Of a stretch of 64,000 nucleotides of DNA, positions 34,278-45,209 are shown piece after piece. The stretch comes from a gamma proteobacterium SCGC AAA168-P09 (lineage in GTDB: Bacteria > Pseudomonadota > Gammaproteobacteria > Magnimaribacterales > D2472). Location of the stretch: assembly GCA_000385055.1 (NCBI GenBank), contig ARRL01000001.1:186001-250000 (forward strand), given 5' to 3'. How positions within the stretch are numbered: position 1 is the first letter of the stretch; each line of letters starts with the position of its first letter. Made by a program: the position numbers and the translations under genes. Under the pieces are notes generated by a model that had not been told where the DNA came from, made no database searches, and saw nothing but the letters and a program-made list of their open reading frames with translations.

Positions 34278-36488
34278 ATGAATAGAGTTTATAAAAAAGT
34301 TAATCAAGATAAATTACCCTTAATTCTTGTTACTGCTTTAGTCCTAACATCAATAATGATTAGTTTTAATGTAAAAGTTGAAGCTAGTATGGATGTAGAG
34401 GTAATAACTATTATTGGTACAAAAAAAGATTTGAAAGATCTTGCAGGATCGGGAGCTGTTATTGATAACGAAGCTTTAGAGAAGGCAATGGACACAGATA
34501 TTGCAAAAATACTTTCAGCTGTACCTGGAATGTATATGAGAACTGAAGAGGGTTATGGTCTTAGACCTAATATATCTATTAGAGGTACTGCTATTGAAAG
34601 ATCAGGTAAGATTACAATCATGGAAGATGGAGTCCTTGTTGCACCATCTCCATATACATCTTCAGCAGCATATTACTTTCCATCAACTGGAAGAATTCAT
34701 TCCGTTGAAATTCTTAAAGGACCTTCTGCAGTTTCGCAAGGACCTCAAACCATTGGAGGAGCTATAAATTTAATTAGCACTCCGATTCCTGAAACCAATT
34801 CAGGAAAATTCATTCAAGAGTTAGGAGAAAATGGTTTGGCTAGAACACATACTTACTATGGAGGCACCAATGGTAAATTGGGTGCACTTGTTGAAGTTCA
34901 TGAGCACTCAAGTGATGGGTTTGATAGGATTGCAAACATAGATGAAGACACAGGTTTTAATAAATCTGACCTTATGATCAAGACTAGATATCAATCTGGT
35001 AATCATTCTTTAACATTTAAAATGTTAGATTTAGATGAAACATCTAATCAGTCATATGTCGGCCTATCCCAAGCAAGTTTTAATGCAAATCCTAGAATGA
35101 GATATGGCGCTACAGCCTATGACAAGATGATGAATGATGGAGAGCAAAGGTCTTTAACGTATGTGGGTGATTTTGATAATTTAGGTATTGTATTCACTTC
35201 ATGGAGTAACGATTATCATCGAGACTGGTTTAAAGTGAGTGACTTTAATAATGATTCAGAGCATGGCGAAAGAGATGATGTAAATGAATTAATTAGTGAT
35301 GCTAATAATGGCAGTGCAAATGCTCAGGCAATTTTAGATGGTGAGCTAGCTGTTGAAATCGAATATAAGCACAACAATAGATATTATACGAATGAAGGCT
35401 ATCAATTTTCAGTATCTGCCGATATCAATAATCATTCTTTAACAATAGGCTATAGAGATATGGAAGACTCAGAAAGCAGAATCCAAGCATACGAATATTC
35501 TGATCAAGCTGCAGATGGATCACTTTCTGCACTATATGGATATAAAGGTCTTGGTGGAAGTGATAATAGGCTAAGAGAATCAAGCGCAATCTCATATTAT
35601 CTAGAAGATACTATGCACTTTGGAAAGCTAGATGTTACGGTAGGTTATAGGTCTGAAGATTATGATCAACGACACAGAAGGTGGGCTGAAGGTGCTGGGC
35701 CAAATCTTAATGCTGTAAGAAATACAATTGTTCTTGATACATTTGCTGAGAATGATCACGCAACCTCAAGTCTTGCTGCTAAATATAAAATAAGCAATAA
35801 CCTTATTATAGTTGCTGGTTTTCATAAGGGTATGACTCCAATGTTTGGCTCTGATCCTGAAGAAGCAGATAATACTGAGATTGGTTTTAGATATTCTAAG
35901 AATACTTCTAATATTGAAGTTTTCTATTTTGCTAGTGATTATTCAAATCTAGCAGCCGAATGCACTCAAGTTAATGGTCTTGCATGTGATCCAGCTGAGT
36001 CAGCCATATTTTCTGGAGGCAAAGCTGATGTTACTGGTATAGAGATAAGTGGCTCATGGATCTTTGAGGGTAAGAGAGTCTCTTACCCAATAGCATTAAG
36101 CTACACATCTACTGATGCTGTATTTAAGAATAGCTCAAATAGTGACTATTTTGGTTTAGTTGCTGTTGGAGATGATCTGCCCTATATACCTGATACATCA
36201 TTATCTCTGGTTGCTGGATTTATAAATGATTCAGGCTTAAGTGGCAATCTAAGACTTATAGATATTGGCTCATCATGTTCAGTAGCAACATGCGGAATTT
36301 ATAATAAAATAGATGCCCATACAATCTTAGATGCAAATTTAAAAAGATCGTTAAATGATTCAATAGACATCTACGTGATTGTAGAAAATATTCTTGATGA
36401 TGCTAATATTATTTCTAGAGCTCCATCTGAGGGAGTAAGATCACAAAAGCCAAGAACTATGAAAGTTGGTTTTTCATATAAGTTTTAA
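34278..36488 (+). CDS. TonB-dependent outer-membrane receptor, iron-regulated (FecA-like)
   Basis: 736 residues. A signal-anchor stretch at about 13-36 is followed by a TonB box-like EVITIIG near residue 40, the plug domain (MYMRTEEGYGLRPNISIRGT, VEILKGPSAVSQGPQTIGG and AINLIS) and a beta barrel ending in a C-terminal aromatic, VGFSYKF. The plug's long loop GKITIMEDGVLVAPSPYTSS resembles FecA-type ferric siderophore receptors. The Fur promoter upstream argues for uptake of a ferric chelate or haem. No periplasmic or inner-membrane transporter genes are adjacent, nor a FecR/FecI pair. Confidence 0.92.
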   Translation: MNRVYKKVNQDKLPLILVTALVLTSIMISFNVKVEASMDVEVITIIGTKKDLKDLAGSGAVIDNEALEKAMDTDIAKILSAVPGMYMRTEEGYGLRPNISIRGTAIERSGKITIMEDGVLVAPSPYTSSAAYYFPSTGRIHSVEILKGPSAVSQGPQTIGGAINLISTPIPETNSGKFIQELGENGLARTHTYYGGTNGKLGALVEVHEHSSDGFDRIANIDEDTGFNKSDLMIKTRYQSGNHSLTFKMLDLDETSNQSYVGLSQASFNANPRMRYGATAYDKMMNDGEQRSLTYVGDFDNLGIVFTSWSNDYHRDWFKVSDFNNDSEHGERDDVNELISDANNGSANAQAILDGELAVEIEYKHNNRYYTNEGYQFSVSADINNHSLTIGYRDMEDSESRIQAYEYSDQAADGSLSALYGYKGLGGSDNRLRESSAISYYLEDTMHFGKLDVTVGYRSEDYDQRHRRWAEGAGPNLNAVRNTIVLDTFAENDHATSSLAAKYKISNNLIIVAGFHKGMTPMFGSDPEEADNTEIGFRYSKNTSNIEVFYFASDYSNLAAECTQVNGLACDPAESAIFSGGKADVTGIEISGSWIFEGKRVSYPIALSYTSTDAVFKNSSNSDYFGLVAVGDDLPYIPDTSLSLVAGFINDSGLSGNLRLIDIGSSCSVATCGIYNKIDAHTILDANLKRSLNDSIDIYVIVENILDDANIISRAPSEGVRSQKPRTMKVGFSYKF

Positions 36489-36522
36489 ATATTACTTAGA
36501 GATAAGTTAGATCACCAATATC

Positions 36523-36555
36523 AAGGACTAGTTTTTACCCAGTCTTTTATTTTAA
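36523..36555 (+). terminator. Intrinsic terminator after the receptor gene
   Basis: AAGGACT (36523-36529) pairs with AGTCTTT (36541-36547), one G-T pair, across an 11-base loop; then TATTTTAAT. It ends the receptor transcript before tRNA-Ala. Confidence 0.55.
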
Positions 36556-36604
36556 TAACTATACAAATTTAAAAGATTTCAAGTACAATACTCATTCAAA
36601 AAAT

Positions 36605-36680
36605 GGGGCTATAGCTCAGCTGGGAGAGCACCTGCTTTGCAAGCAGGGGGTCCGCGGTTCGATCCCGCGTAGCTCCACCA
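36605..36680 (+). tRNA. tRNA-Ala (TGC anticodon)
   Basis: 76 bases with encoded CCA. The acceptor GGGGCTA/TAGCTCC has one G-T pair, the anticodon loop TTTGCAA lies on CCTGC/GCAGG, and the T arm is CGCGG-TTCGATC-CCGCG. It is a lone gene, while in many gammaproteobacteria tRNA-Ala(TGC) lies in rRNA operons, so it may be a copy detached from rRNA or the only one. It converges with oxyR, 5 bp apart. Confidence 0.95.
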
Positions 36681-36685
36681 TTTCT

Positions 36686-37588
36686 TTAAAAAATACTTTT
36701 TGAATATCTTTTTAGCTCATCTTTAAATATATCTTTCAAAAATATTACATTTTCTATGTCTGTGTAAGTTGGTCTCACTATTATAGCTAGCTCTCTATGA
36801 GGGCCTGGTTCATTTAAGATAGCTTTTTGAATCTTTGAGTTAGTATTAATCAGATGCTTAATTGACATATGAGGCACAAGGGTTGAACCCATATTATTAG
36901 CAACTAATTGAATTAATGTAGCTAGGCTGGATGCTTCCATCGAAAATTGCTGATTATCATTAATCTTACATGCCGCCAGTACATGATTTTTTAAACAATG
37001 CCCATCATCAAGTAACATTAATTCTGAAAAATTTATATCTTTAGCTTTTAAAGATTTCTTATATTTATTATTTTTGTGACTTATGTAATAAAAGTTTTCT
37101 TCCCAAAATTTAAAAGATAATAACCCTCTTAAATTATATGGAAGAGCAAGAATAGCCATATCCAGATCACCATCATTAACCTTTTGTACTAATGAGCTAG
37201 ATTTGCTCTCTAAAATTTTCAATTTTAGATTTGGATAATATTTTTTTAATTTTGGTAGAACTAGAGGAAGCAAATATGGACCTATAGTTGGAATAATTCC
37301 AATAGTTAACGGAGAGCTTAGTGGAGCTTTTTGTTTTTCACCAAGATTTTTTATATCTTCGATATGAAATTGAATTGTTTCAACTTTTTTAAGGAGCTCT
37401 AAGCCAAGCTTGGTGACTATGACTTTCTTATTTGTTCTTTCAAAAATTTGAAAACCTATTTGATTTTCCAGTTCTGCAATCGCATTACTTAGGGTTGAAG
37501 GAGATACAAAACAATCATCGGCTGCTTTTTTAAAGTGCAGTCTCTTAGCAACTGCAAGCGCATAATTTAATTGTTTGATGGAGAACAT
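36686..37588 (-). CDS. oxyR: Hydrogen-peroxide sensor OxyR (LysR family)
   Basis: 300 residues, the OxyR length. The N-terminal winged helix-turn-helix reads LAVAKRLHFKKAADDCFVSP and STLSNAIAELEN. The effector domain carries Cys198 and Cys207 in DDGHCLKNHVLAAC, matching the Cys199-X8-Cys208 redox switch of E. coli OxyR, so the peroxide-sensing disulfide is conserved. It is divergent from katG with 111 bp between them, the standard arrangement of an OxyR target. Confidence 0.93.
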   Translation of the reverse strand: MFSIKQLNYALAVAKRLHFKKAADDCFVSPSTLSNAIAELENQIGFQIFERTNKKVIVTKLGLELLKKVETIQFHIEDIKNLGEKQKAPLSSPLTIGIIPTIGPYLLPLVLPKLKKYYPNLKLKILESKSSSLVQKVNDGDLDMAILALPYNLRGLLSFKFWEENFYYISHKNNKYKKSLKAKDINFSELMLLDDGHCLKNHVLAACKINDNQQFSMEASSLATLIQLVANNMGSTLVPHMSIKHLINTNSKIQKAILNEPGPHRELAIIVRPTYTDIENVIFLKDIFKDELKRYSKSIF

Positions 37589-37589
37589 T

Positions 37590-37612
37590 TATGTTCATTT
37601 TATTCGAACATA
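37590..37612. promoter_or_regulatory. Inverted repeat in the oxyR-katG gap
   Basis: TATGTTC (37590-37596) and GAACATA (37606-37612) are exact complements 9 bp apart and lie immediately before the oxyR start. LysR regulators bind such dyads, so it is a candidate site for OxyR autoregulation. A second AT-rich dyad, ATACTATTAATATAC-like, follows near 37615-37632 on the katG side. Confidence 0.6.
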
Positions 37613-37678
37613 AAGTATATTAATAGTATATTTATCAATATATAAAAATTAGTTAAAGTATTAGTAACTCAAATTTAA

Positions 37679-39853
<2,175 letters not shown>

Positions 39854-39860
39854 AGAGTAT

Positions 39861-39883
39861 TCAGGTGCTTATATAGCACCTGA
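39861..39883 (+). terminator. 9-bp perfect stem-loop after katG
   Basis: TCAGGTGCT (39861-39869) and AGCACCTGA (39875-39883) flank a TATAT loop, 8 bp after the stop. It is followed by GCTTTAATATT: a short U-tract, likely intrinsic terminator. Confidence 0.65.
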
Positions 39884-39922
39884 GCTTTAATATTATCTTA
39901 ATAAGCTTATAATCTCCGGCAT

Positions 39923-40648
39923 ATGGATAAAGATTTATGGACTAAAATTCAAGATGAAATCAAGCTAAGAGTTGAAGCAGAACCAAGTCTTGGATCTTTC
40001 TTATATTCACTTGTTCTATCTCAAAAAGATTTAATTGGAGCAGTTGCATCAATCTTAGCTTCAAAATTACATAGTGATGCTCTGTCAGCAATGGATATTA
40101 AGAAATTTATTTTAGAGGTTTACAGAGATTGTAAAGATATAGAAAAAAATCTTGAAGAAGATATAAAGTTTTTTAAAGATCATGATCCTGCTTGTAGTTA
40201 CTTTTCTACGCCATTACTTTTTTATAAGGGTTTTTTAGGGTTAGCTACCTATAGAGCGGCACACTGTTTATGGAATAACGAACGCCACACCATGGCACTA
40301 TTCTTTCAAAATAGGGCATCTGAAGTATTTGGTGTCGATATTCATCCTGCTGCAAAAATTGCTGGAGCGGTGATGATTGATCATGCAACAGGCGTAGTAA
40401 TTGGAGAGACTTCTGAAATTGAATCTGAGGTATCAATTTTTCAAGGCGTAACATTAGGTGGTAAGGGTTTTGAATCAGGTAAAAGACACCCCAATATTAA
40501 AAAAGGAGCATCAATATTTGCTGCTAGCACTGTTCTCGGTGATATTACAATAGGAGAGGGTGCAATTGTGGCAGCTGGCAGTCTTGTTCTAAAAGACGTA
40601 CCAAGTAACACTACCGTTGCTGGAGTGCCTGCCAAAATAAGATCTTAA
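39923..40648 (+). CDS. cysE: Serine O-acetyltransferase
   Basis: 241 residues. It acetylates serine to O-acetylserine for cysteine synthesis. The N-terminal helical domain ends near residue 130; the C-terminal left-handed beta-helix hexapeptide repeats begin with GVDIHPAAKIAGAVMIDHAT (His-Asp catalytic region) and GVVIGETSEI, then FQGVTLGGKGFESGKRHPNI and KKGASIFAAS. It is shorter than E. coli CysE (273) mainly at the C-terminus, so the tail that binds CysK may be missing. Confidence 0.94.
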   Translation: MDKDLWTKIQDEIKLRVEAEPSLGSFLYSLVLSQKDLIGAVASILASKLHSDALSAMDIKKFILEVYRDCKDIEKNLEEDIKFFKDHDPACSYFSTPLLFYKGFLGLATYRAAHCLWNNERHTMALFFQNRASEVFGVDIHPAAKIAGAVMIDHATGVVIGETSEIESEVSIFQGVTLGGKGFESGKRHPNIKKGASIFAASTVLGDITIGEGAIVAAGSLVLKDVPSNTTVAGVPAKIRS

Positions 40649-40654
40649 ATGTTC

Positions 40655-41905
40655 CTATCTAGCCCTCACTGTTAAGAAGCCTTGATAGCTTTGATATATA
40701 TAAATTAGACATACTATAAAAATATTTACATATAGCTGACTACTTAAGAGAGTTGTTGAAAGAATATTAGTATTTAGAATGCCAAAGAATTCAATCGATG
40801 AAATGCCCAACACAGAAAACATTAATATTACAAAATACATGTATCTTTTACCCTCTAAAAGAAGGCCAGTCATTGAGCTTAATACTGTTATAGCAACTGC
40901 GAGTATAAAAATTTCGTTGTAAGTTAACTGAGATAGAAAAAATAAGACAGAAGTAGAGACTATACCGGTGAACATAAGTTGTAAAAAGCTAAAAACTTTT
41001 ATATCTGTTGTTACTTCAGGATCATACTTGATATAAAAATCTTTAGTATCCTTTTCCTCTATGCAGTCATCAGGCCTCCAGTAGGTTTTAGAGAACCATA
41101 CCTTTACTTTATCGCTCAACTTTTTAGTTTTAATGGAATCTTTAAACATATTTATAAAAATTTGAAAATTTGCCCATATAGGATTCCAGCTCTGAAGCGC
41201 ACTTACAGTTCCATATACAGGCTGAATCTCAGGATCTCTAGCGATATATGTTCCAAACATGCGATCCCATATTATAAAAACTCCACCATAGTTAGCATCT
41301 ATATACTCTTTATTTTTAGCATGATGAATCCCATGATTCATTGGAGTGATAAATATTTTTTCAAAGAAACCAAGATGACCTATATGTTCTGTATGAACCC
41401 AAAATTGATACACCAAATTAATACCGGCTACAGTGACAAAAACTTCTCCAGGAACTCCAAGAAATACCATAGGGAGATAAAAAATCCATTTCCACAACCA
41501 CCCAGTGCTAGTCTGTCTTAAAGCTGTAGATAGGTTGAACTCTTCACCGTGGTGATGGACACTGTGAGTAGCCCATAAAATTTTTATTTCATGATGCATT
41601 CTATGCATCCAGTAATAGGAAAGATCATAGAGAAGAAAGGCCACAATCCAAGTAAGTGGATTCTTAACTGATAAAAGACCAACATTAAAGTATTTACTTA
41701 TGTATACAAAAATTAGACTTTGCAAACCAAGATTTAACATAGTTGGATATCTACTAATCATCCCTATGGATAGACTAGTAAATGTATCATTAAGTCTATA
41801 GTTACTTTTGCCTTTGTAGATACCATAACAGTACTCGATGAGAATTAGCAGCATGAAAACTGGTATTGCAAAGGTAATAATCGATGATTTATCTGTAACT
41901 ATCAT
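40655..41905 (-). CDS. Fatty acid hydroxylase / sterol desaturase superfamily membrane protein
   Basis: 416 residues, with several N-terminal membrane helices, then histidine boxes for a di-iron centre: HRMHH (101-105), HSVHHH (114-119), HTEHIGH, and HGIHHAKN. The layout with a C-terminal set of extra helices (about 290-410) resembles the alkylglycerol monooxygenase-like (TMEM195) branch. It probably oxidises a lipid in the inner membrane; whether ether lipid, sterol or carotenoid is unknown. It converges with cysE, 6 bp apart. Confidence 0.83.
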   Translation of the reverse strand: MIVTDKSSIITFAIPVFMLLILIEYCYGIYKGKSNYRLNDTFTSLSIGMISRYPTMLNLGLQSLIFVYISKYFNVGLLSVKNPLTWIVAFLLYDLSYYWMHRMHHEIKILWATHSVHHHGEEFNLSTALRQTSTGWLWKWIFYLPMVFLGVPGEVFVTVAGINLVYQFWVHTEHIGHLGFFEKIFITPMNHGIHHAKNKEYIDANYGGVFIIWDRMFGTYIARDPEIQPVYGTVSALQSWNPIWANFQIFINMFKDSIKTKKLSDKVKVWFSKTYWRPDDCIEEKDTKDFYIKYDPEVTTDIKVFSFLQLMFTGIVSTSVLFFLSQLTYNEIFILAVAITVLSSMTGLLLEGKRYMYFVILMFSVLGISSIEFFGILNTNILSTTLLSSQLYVNIFIVCLIYIYQSYQGFLTVRAR

Positions 41906-41932
41906 TGGTAAAAGTTGTTAATTATTTACATT

Positions 41933-42748
41933 TTAGGTACTGGCATTCAAATATGCAATAGCGCCTATTGCATTTCCAAATTCTCTATTTTTTTTATATT
42001 CTCCTGAAATATTAACAAGCTCTAATCTTTTATCTATTCCGTTCTTAACTATGTCTAGTAGAGAAGTTCTCCCGATAAAGTAAATTTTTGACACATCTAT
42101 CATTAGAGCATTCAAATATGAAATTGTTCCAATAACTTCCCCAACCATGTTTGATAGAGATGAGCTAATATCTTGCTCTAAAAAATTATTCTCATATCTT
42201 GCTTTTGCAAAATTAGAAGCTGTAATTTCTGGGTACAATGTTCCAATTTCGTTTACAACATCACCAATTAATGAATCTAAGTTATCTTTATTTCCTTTTA
42301 GAGCTAAATTATTAATTTCTTCAGCATTTTCTTTACCAATAATTAGATTGCTAAGTCCTTGAAGAGTGCCACCTCCAACTGATATACCACCCATATGACT
42401 ATATTCACCATTAATAAATGCTACACATGCAGTTCCAGTTCCGCAGCTTACGGCAAGGTATTTAGAATCATGGATACTATACAAATGTTTTGCGCCATAG
42501 CCTATTGCCTCAATTTCATTTACTTTAACTATAGGGATTCCCCTAAACACGTTTTTTATGTCACTAGACTTACCCCCAGTAACCGCAATAACTTCTACAT
42601 CACTAATTTTAATTTTTATATGTACTAGTAATTTCTCAATAAACTCTTCACTAATTTCTTCTGACGGGAATGTAAAAAAATTCATTTCTCCATCTTTATA
42701 GGAGACTATGTCTGTATTAGTAATACCAAAATCAAAGGCTAATTTCAC
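41933..42748 (-). CDS. Type II pantothenate kinase-like (CoaW/BadF fold)
   Basis: 271 residues of the ASKHA kinase fold: AFDFGITNTDIVSYKDGEM as phosphate-1 motif, SCGTGTACVAFINGEYSHMG and ISVGGGTLQGLSNLI as in type II pantothenate kinases of Staphylococcus and eukaryotes, and a late YFIGRTSLL. It would phosphorylate pantothenate, the first step of coenzyme A synthesis. Most gammaproteobacteria use type I (CoaA) or type III (CoaX), so transfer is possible. A related sugar or acyl-CoA-activating ASKHA enzyme is the alternative. Confidence 0.7.
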   Translation of the reverse strand: MKLAFDFGITNTDIVSYKDGEMNFFTFPSEEISEEFIEKLLVHIKIKISDVEVIAVTGGKSSDIKNVFRGIPIVKVNEIEAIGYGAKHLYSIHDSKYLAVSCGTGTACVAFINGEYSHMGGISVGGGTLQGLSNLIIGKENAEEINNLALKGNKDNLDSLIGDVVNEIGTLYPEITASNFAKARYENNFLEQDISSSLSNMVGEVIGTISYLNALMIDVSKIYFIGRTSLLDIVKNGIDKRLELVNISGEYKKNREFGNAIGAIAYLNAST

Positions 42749-42766
42749 AATATAAACTTGTTATGA

Positions 42767-45013
42767 CTATCTCCCAGAATTTGATTCTGGCCAAATCATT
42801 GGAATTTGTTGTTGAGGATTGAAAACCATAGGACCCAAAAGAGGATATGCATTAGATGCTTGATCGATTTCTTGTTTGGTTAAAAATTTACTAGGAGTTA
42901 ATTTGAATACATCTAAGCCTCTAGTAATCTCAGTGCCATAAATATATCCATCATAATAGTATGCAGACCAATAACCACCTGTAATTAGGACATCTTTATC
43001 TATTGGGCCTCGATCAAAATATGCTATTTCTATAGGATTTAAAGAGTCTGTAAAGTCCATGACAGAAATGCCCCCTTGGTACCATGCCTGGACGAAAATA
43101 TCTTTTTCAGGTACCGGTATTATAGAACCATTATGCGCAACACAATTTTCTGTTTCAAGTTGAGGCGCAGGCATTTTATAGTGACTTCTAAATTCAAGTT
43201 TATTATCTACTATGTCGTAAATAGCATTAGCACCCCAATCCAAAGGATCCCATGCTCTACATCTAGCTCTTCCACCACCACCCCATTCATCAGTAAAAAC
43301 TACTTTAGTTCCTTCATTATTAAATGTAGCAGAGTGCCAATATGCAAAACCAGTATCTGTAACTACATCCAGCCTTGAAGGGTTATATGGGTCACTTATA
43401 TCAAAAAGTATACCGTTTCCAGAGCAGGCTCCAGCAGCAATATTTAAAGATGGGAATACTGTAATATCATGACATTGGTCAGTTCTTTTTGTTTCTTGGG
43501 TATCATCACCATGATCCCCTCCTATCCATAAACCACCAAGGGCTCCTGTTTCTGAGTCTGCAAAAACAGCTGGACTGCTTACTATTTTAGATTTTGATGG
43601 ATCAGATATTGGAATTTCAATTACATCAATTCTAAATAATGCTGTTCTTTGATCTCCAGGGACATTACCAATACACTCTTTCATCTCCTCTTCATCTCTC
43701 ACGCTCGCTGTACCTGAGTTATAGACTATTATTTTTCCATCTTTTGTCGGACCAGATACAACTGAATGAGTATGAGATCCTCTACAGGTTTGAACAGCGC
43801 CAACCTGTTTTGGGTTTGTTAGATCAGAAATATCAAAAATTCTTATACCTCTAAATCTGTCAGAATTTGCATCACTACCAACACCATTTAAGCCGCAATC
43901 AATCCTGCTTCTAATTTGCTCAACCGACATAATTAATAAATTATCTACAATTGATACATCACCTTGTCCTCCGGGGCAGACTATTGATGAAACTAAATCG
44001 GGAACACCATCCCTATTAATTTTATACATATTAAAGCCGTGATAATTCCCAGCAACCAAAAGATTATCCCTAAAGGCCATATCAGTATTAGCAAAATCAA
44101 GAATAGGAGATTTAAGTGCTCTTGATTTTTCTAATATTGTTAGCTCTTTTTCTTCATCAAGATCTTTTGCTGGATCTTTTATACCTTTTGATCCTGGGTT
44201 ATCTGGATCAAAAAATCCTGTTGGTTTTCTTAAAGAAGCAATTAATTCAAGATTTAATATTGCTTCATCTGCAATAAAAAGACCTGCAGTTAAACCAGAT
44301 CTAGGGTCGTCAGATAAATTAACAGCAATTGAATTCATTCTTTCAATTTCCACACTTTGATCATTAACCAAATCAGAAACAAACTCACTTAAAAGTGGGT
44401 CATTTGCTGATCCAGGATATTTTTTTAAATCTTCAACCATTTCAAGAGCTCCATCATGATGAGCTATCATTAACTGAAGAAATAACCTGTCAAAATCAGT
44501 ACTTTCTGAATTTTCAAGACTTTTAAGTTGCTGAGGTGTTGCCATGCCGACCATATCCATATCCATATCCATATCCATATCCATATCCATATCCATATCC
44601 ATATCCATATGCATGTCATGATCATGAGATATTTTAGGCATTATTTCTTTACGAGACTTTAGCCAACTTTCCATGAAATTAATTTCATCATCTTGAGAAA
44701 CATCAATCCTATTTGCTAAATCAATAATTGTTTTATTATTAGTCCTCTTGTTAGCAAGCCTAGACATGACTATAGCTTGTTGATGATGAATGATCATTCC
44801 TTTTAAAAAATTCACATCTGCATCTACATAACTAGTTCCAGCTATATTTGAAGCCACGCTTGGATCAAGAACTTTTGAGTTTTCCCCTGGAGCTCCAGGT
44901 TGAATAATCGGAGCTTCATAAAAAGTGCTTTCAGACAACAATAAAGAGTTAGATAAAAGCAAGCAAGCAATTAGCACATAATTATATTTAAATTTATTAT
45001 TCATTCTTATCAT
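42767..45013 (-). CDS. Exported DUF305-LVIVD repeat protein with Met-Asp tract
   Basis: 748 residues from the ATG at 45013, chosen because AAGGAG lies 7 bases before it. A signal peptide (about 8-30) is followed by a DUF305 region (MIIHHQQAIVMSRLANKRT and MIAHHDGALEMVEDL; His-His pairs that suggest metal binding), interrupted by a HDMHM(DM)n tract, and then LVIVD-type beta-propeller repeats (IRIFDISDLTNPKQVGAV, ILFDISDPYNPSRLDVV, ISVMDFTDSLNPIEIAYFD). A periplasmic or surface location is likely. Copper or other metal handling is an inference from DUF305 context. It overlaps the small upstream gene by 17 bp. Confidence 0.78.
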   Translation of the reverse strand: MIRMNNKFKYNYVLIACLLLSNSLLLSESTFYEAPIIQPGAPGENSKVLDPSVASNIAGTSYVDADVNFLKGMIIHHQQAIVMSRLANKRTNNKTIIDLANRIDVSQDDEINFMESWLKSRKEIMPKISHDHDMHMDMDMDMDMDMDMDMDMDMVGMATPQQLKSLENSESTDFDRLFLQLMIAHHDGALEMVEDLKKYPGSANDPLLSEFVSDLVNDQSVEIERMNSIAVNLSDDPRSGLTAGLFIADEAILNLELIASLRKPTGFFDPDNPGSKGIKDPAKDLDEEKELTILEKSRALKSPILDFANTDMAFRDNLLVAGNYHGFNMYKINRDGVPDLVSSIVCPGGQGDVSIVDNLLIMSVEQIRSRIDCGLNGVGSDANSDRFRGIRIFDISDLTNPKQVGAVQTCRGSHTHSVVSGPTKDGKIIVYNSGTASVRDEEEMKECIGNVPGDQRTALFRIDVIEIPISDPSKSKIVSSPAVFADSETGALGGLWIGGDHGDDTQETKRTDQCHDITVFPSLNIAAGACSGNGILFDISDPYNPSRLDVVTDTGFAYWHSATFNNEGTKVVFTDEWGGGGRARCRAWDPLDWGANAIYDIVDNKLEFRSHYKMPAPQLETENCVAHNGSIIPVPEKDIFVQAWYQGGISVMDFTDSLNPIEIAYFDRGPIDKDVLITGGYWSAYYYDGYIYGTEITRGLDVFKLTPSKFLTKQEIDQASNAYPLLGPMVFNPQQQIPMIWPESNSGR
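44551..44610. repeat. Perfect hexanucleotide tandem repeat, (CCATAT)10
   Basis: Ten uninterrupted copies of CCATAT on the plus strand encode a Met-Asp dipeptide repeat in the DUF305-LVIVD protein on the minus strand. The unit is a multiple of three, so slippage would change protein length two residues at a time without breaking the frame. Flanking codons continue the Met/His/Asp pattern (HDMHM). Confidence 0.97.
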
Positions 45014-45209
45014 CCTTGATCTCCTTAGACTCACCGTCAATAATTTTAGTTTGTTTCCCAGTGTTTTTACTTATATTAAATAACCATGACCAATTAATTT
45101 TATTACTTCTTTCTCTTTGTTTTTTTGAGGCTCTTGTACCCAACAAGAGAAAGAACACTACAAAAGATAATATACCAATAAGCAGAATAAACGGATTACC
45201 AGATAACAC
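44997..45209 (-). CDS. Small single-helix membrane protein
   Basis: 70 residues from a GTG at 45209 that overlaps the stop of the gene above (TAGTG). One N-terminal membrane helix (about 7-23, FILLIGILSFVVFFLLLG) is followed by a highly charged tail with NKINWSWLF and ending DGESKEIKDDKNE. Its overlaps with both neighbours make it part of the same transcript. I do not recognise the family. Confidence 0.6.
   Translation of the reverse strand: MLSGNPFILLIGILSFVVFFLLLGTRASKKQRERSNKINWSWLFNISKNTGKQTKIIDGESKEIKDDKNE

Noticed and set aside
43076..43378. 100-residue plus-strand ORF inside the DUF305-LVIVD gene
   Set aside because: Opposite conserved LVIVD repeats; no start context or domain.
44551..44610. 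Phase-variation switch at the hexamer repeat
   Set aside because: The unit is 6 bp, so gain or loss never shifts the frame; it can change length but not switch expression.
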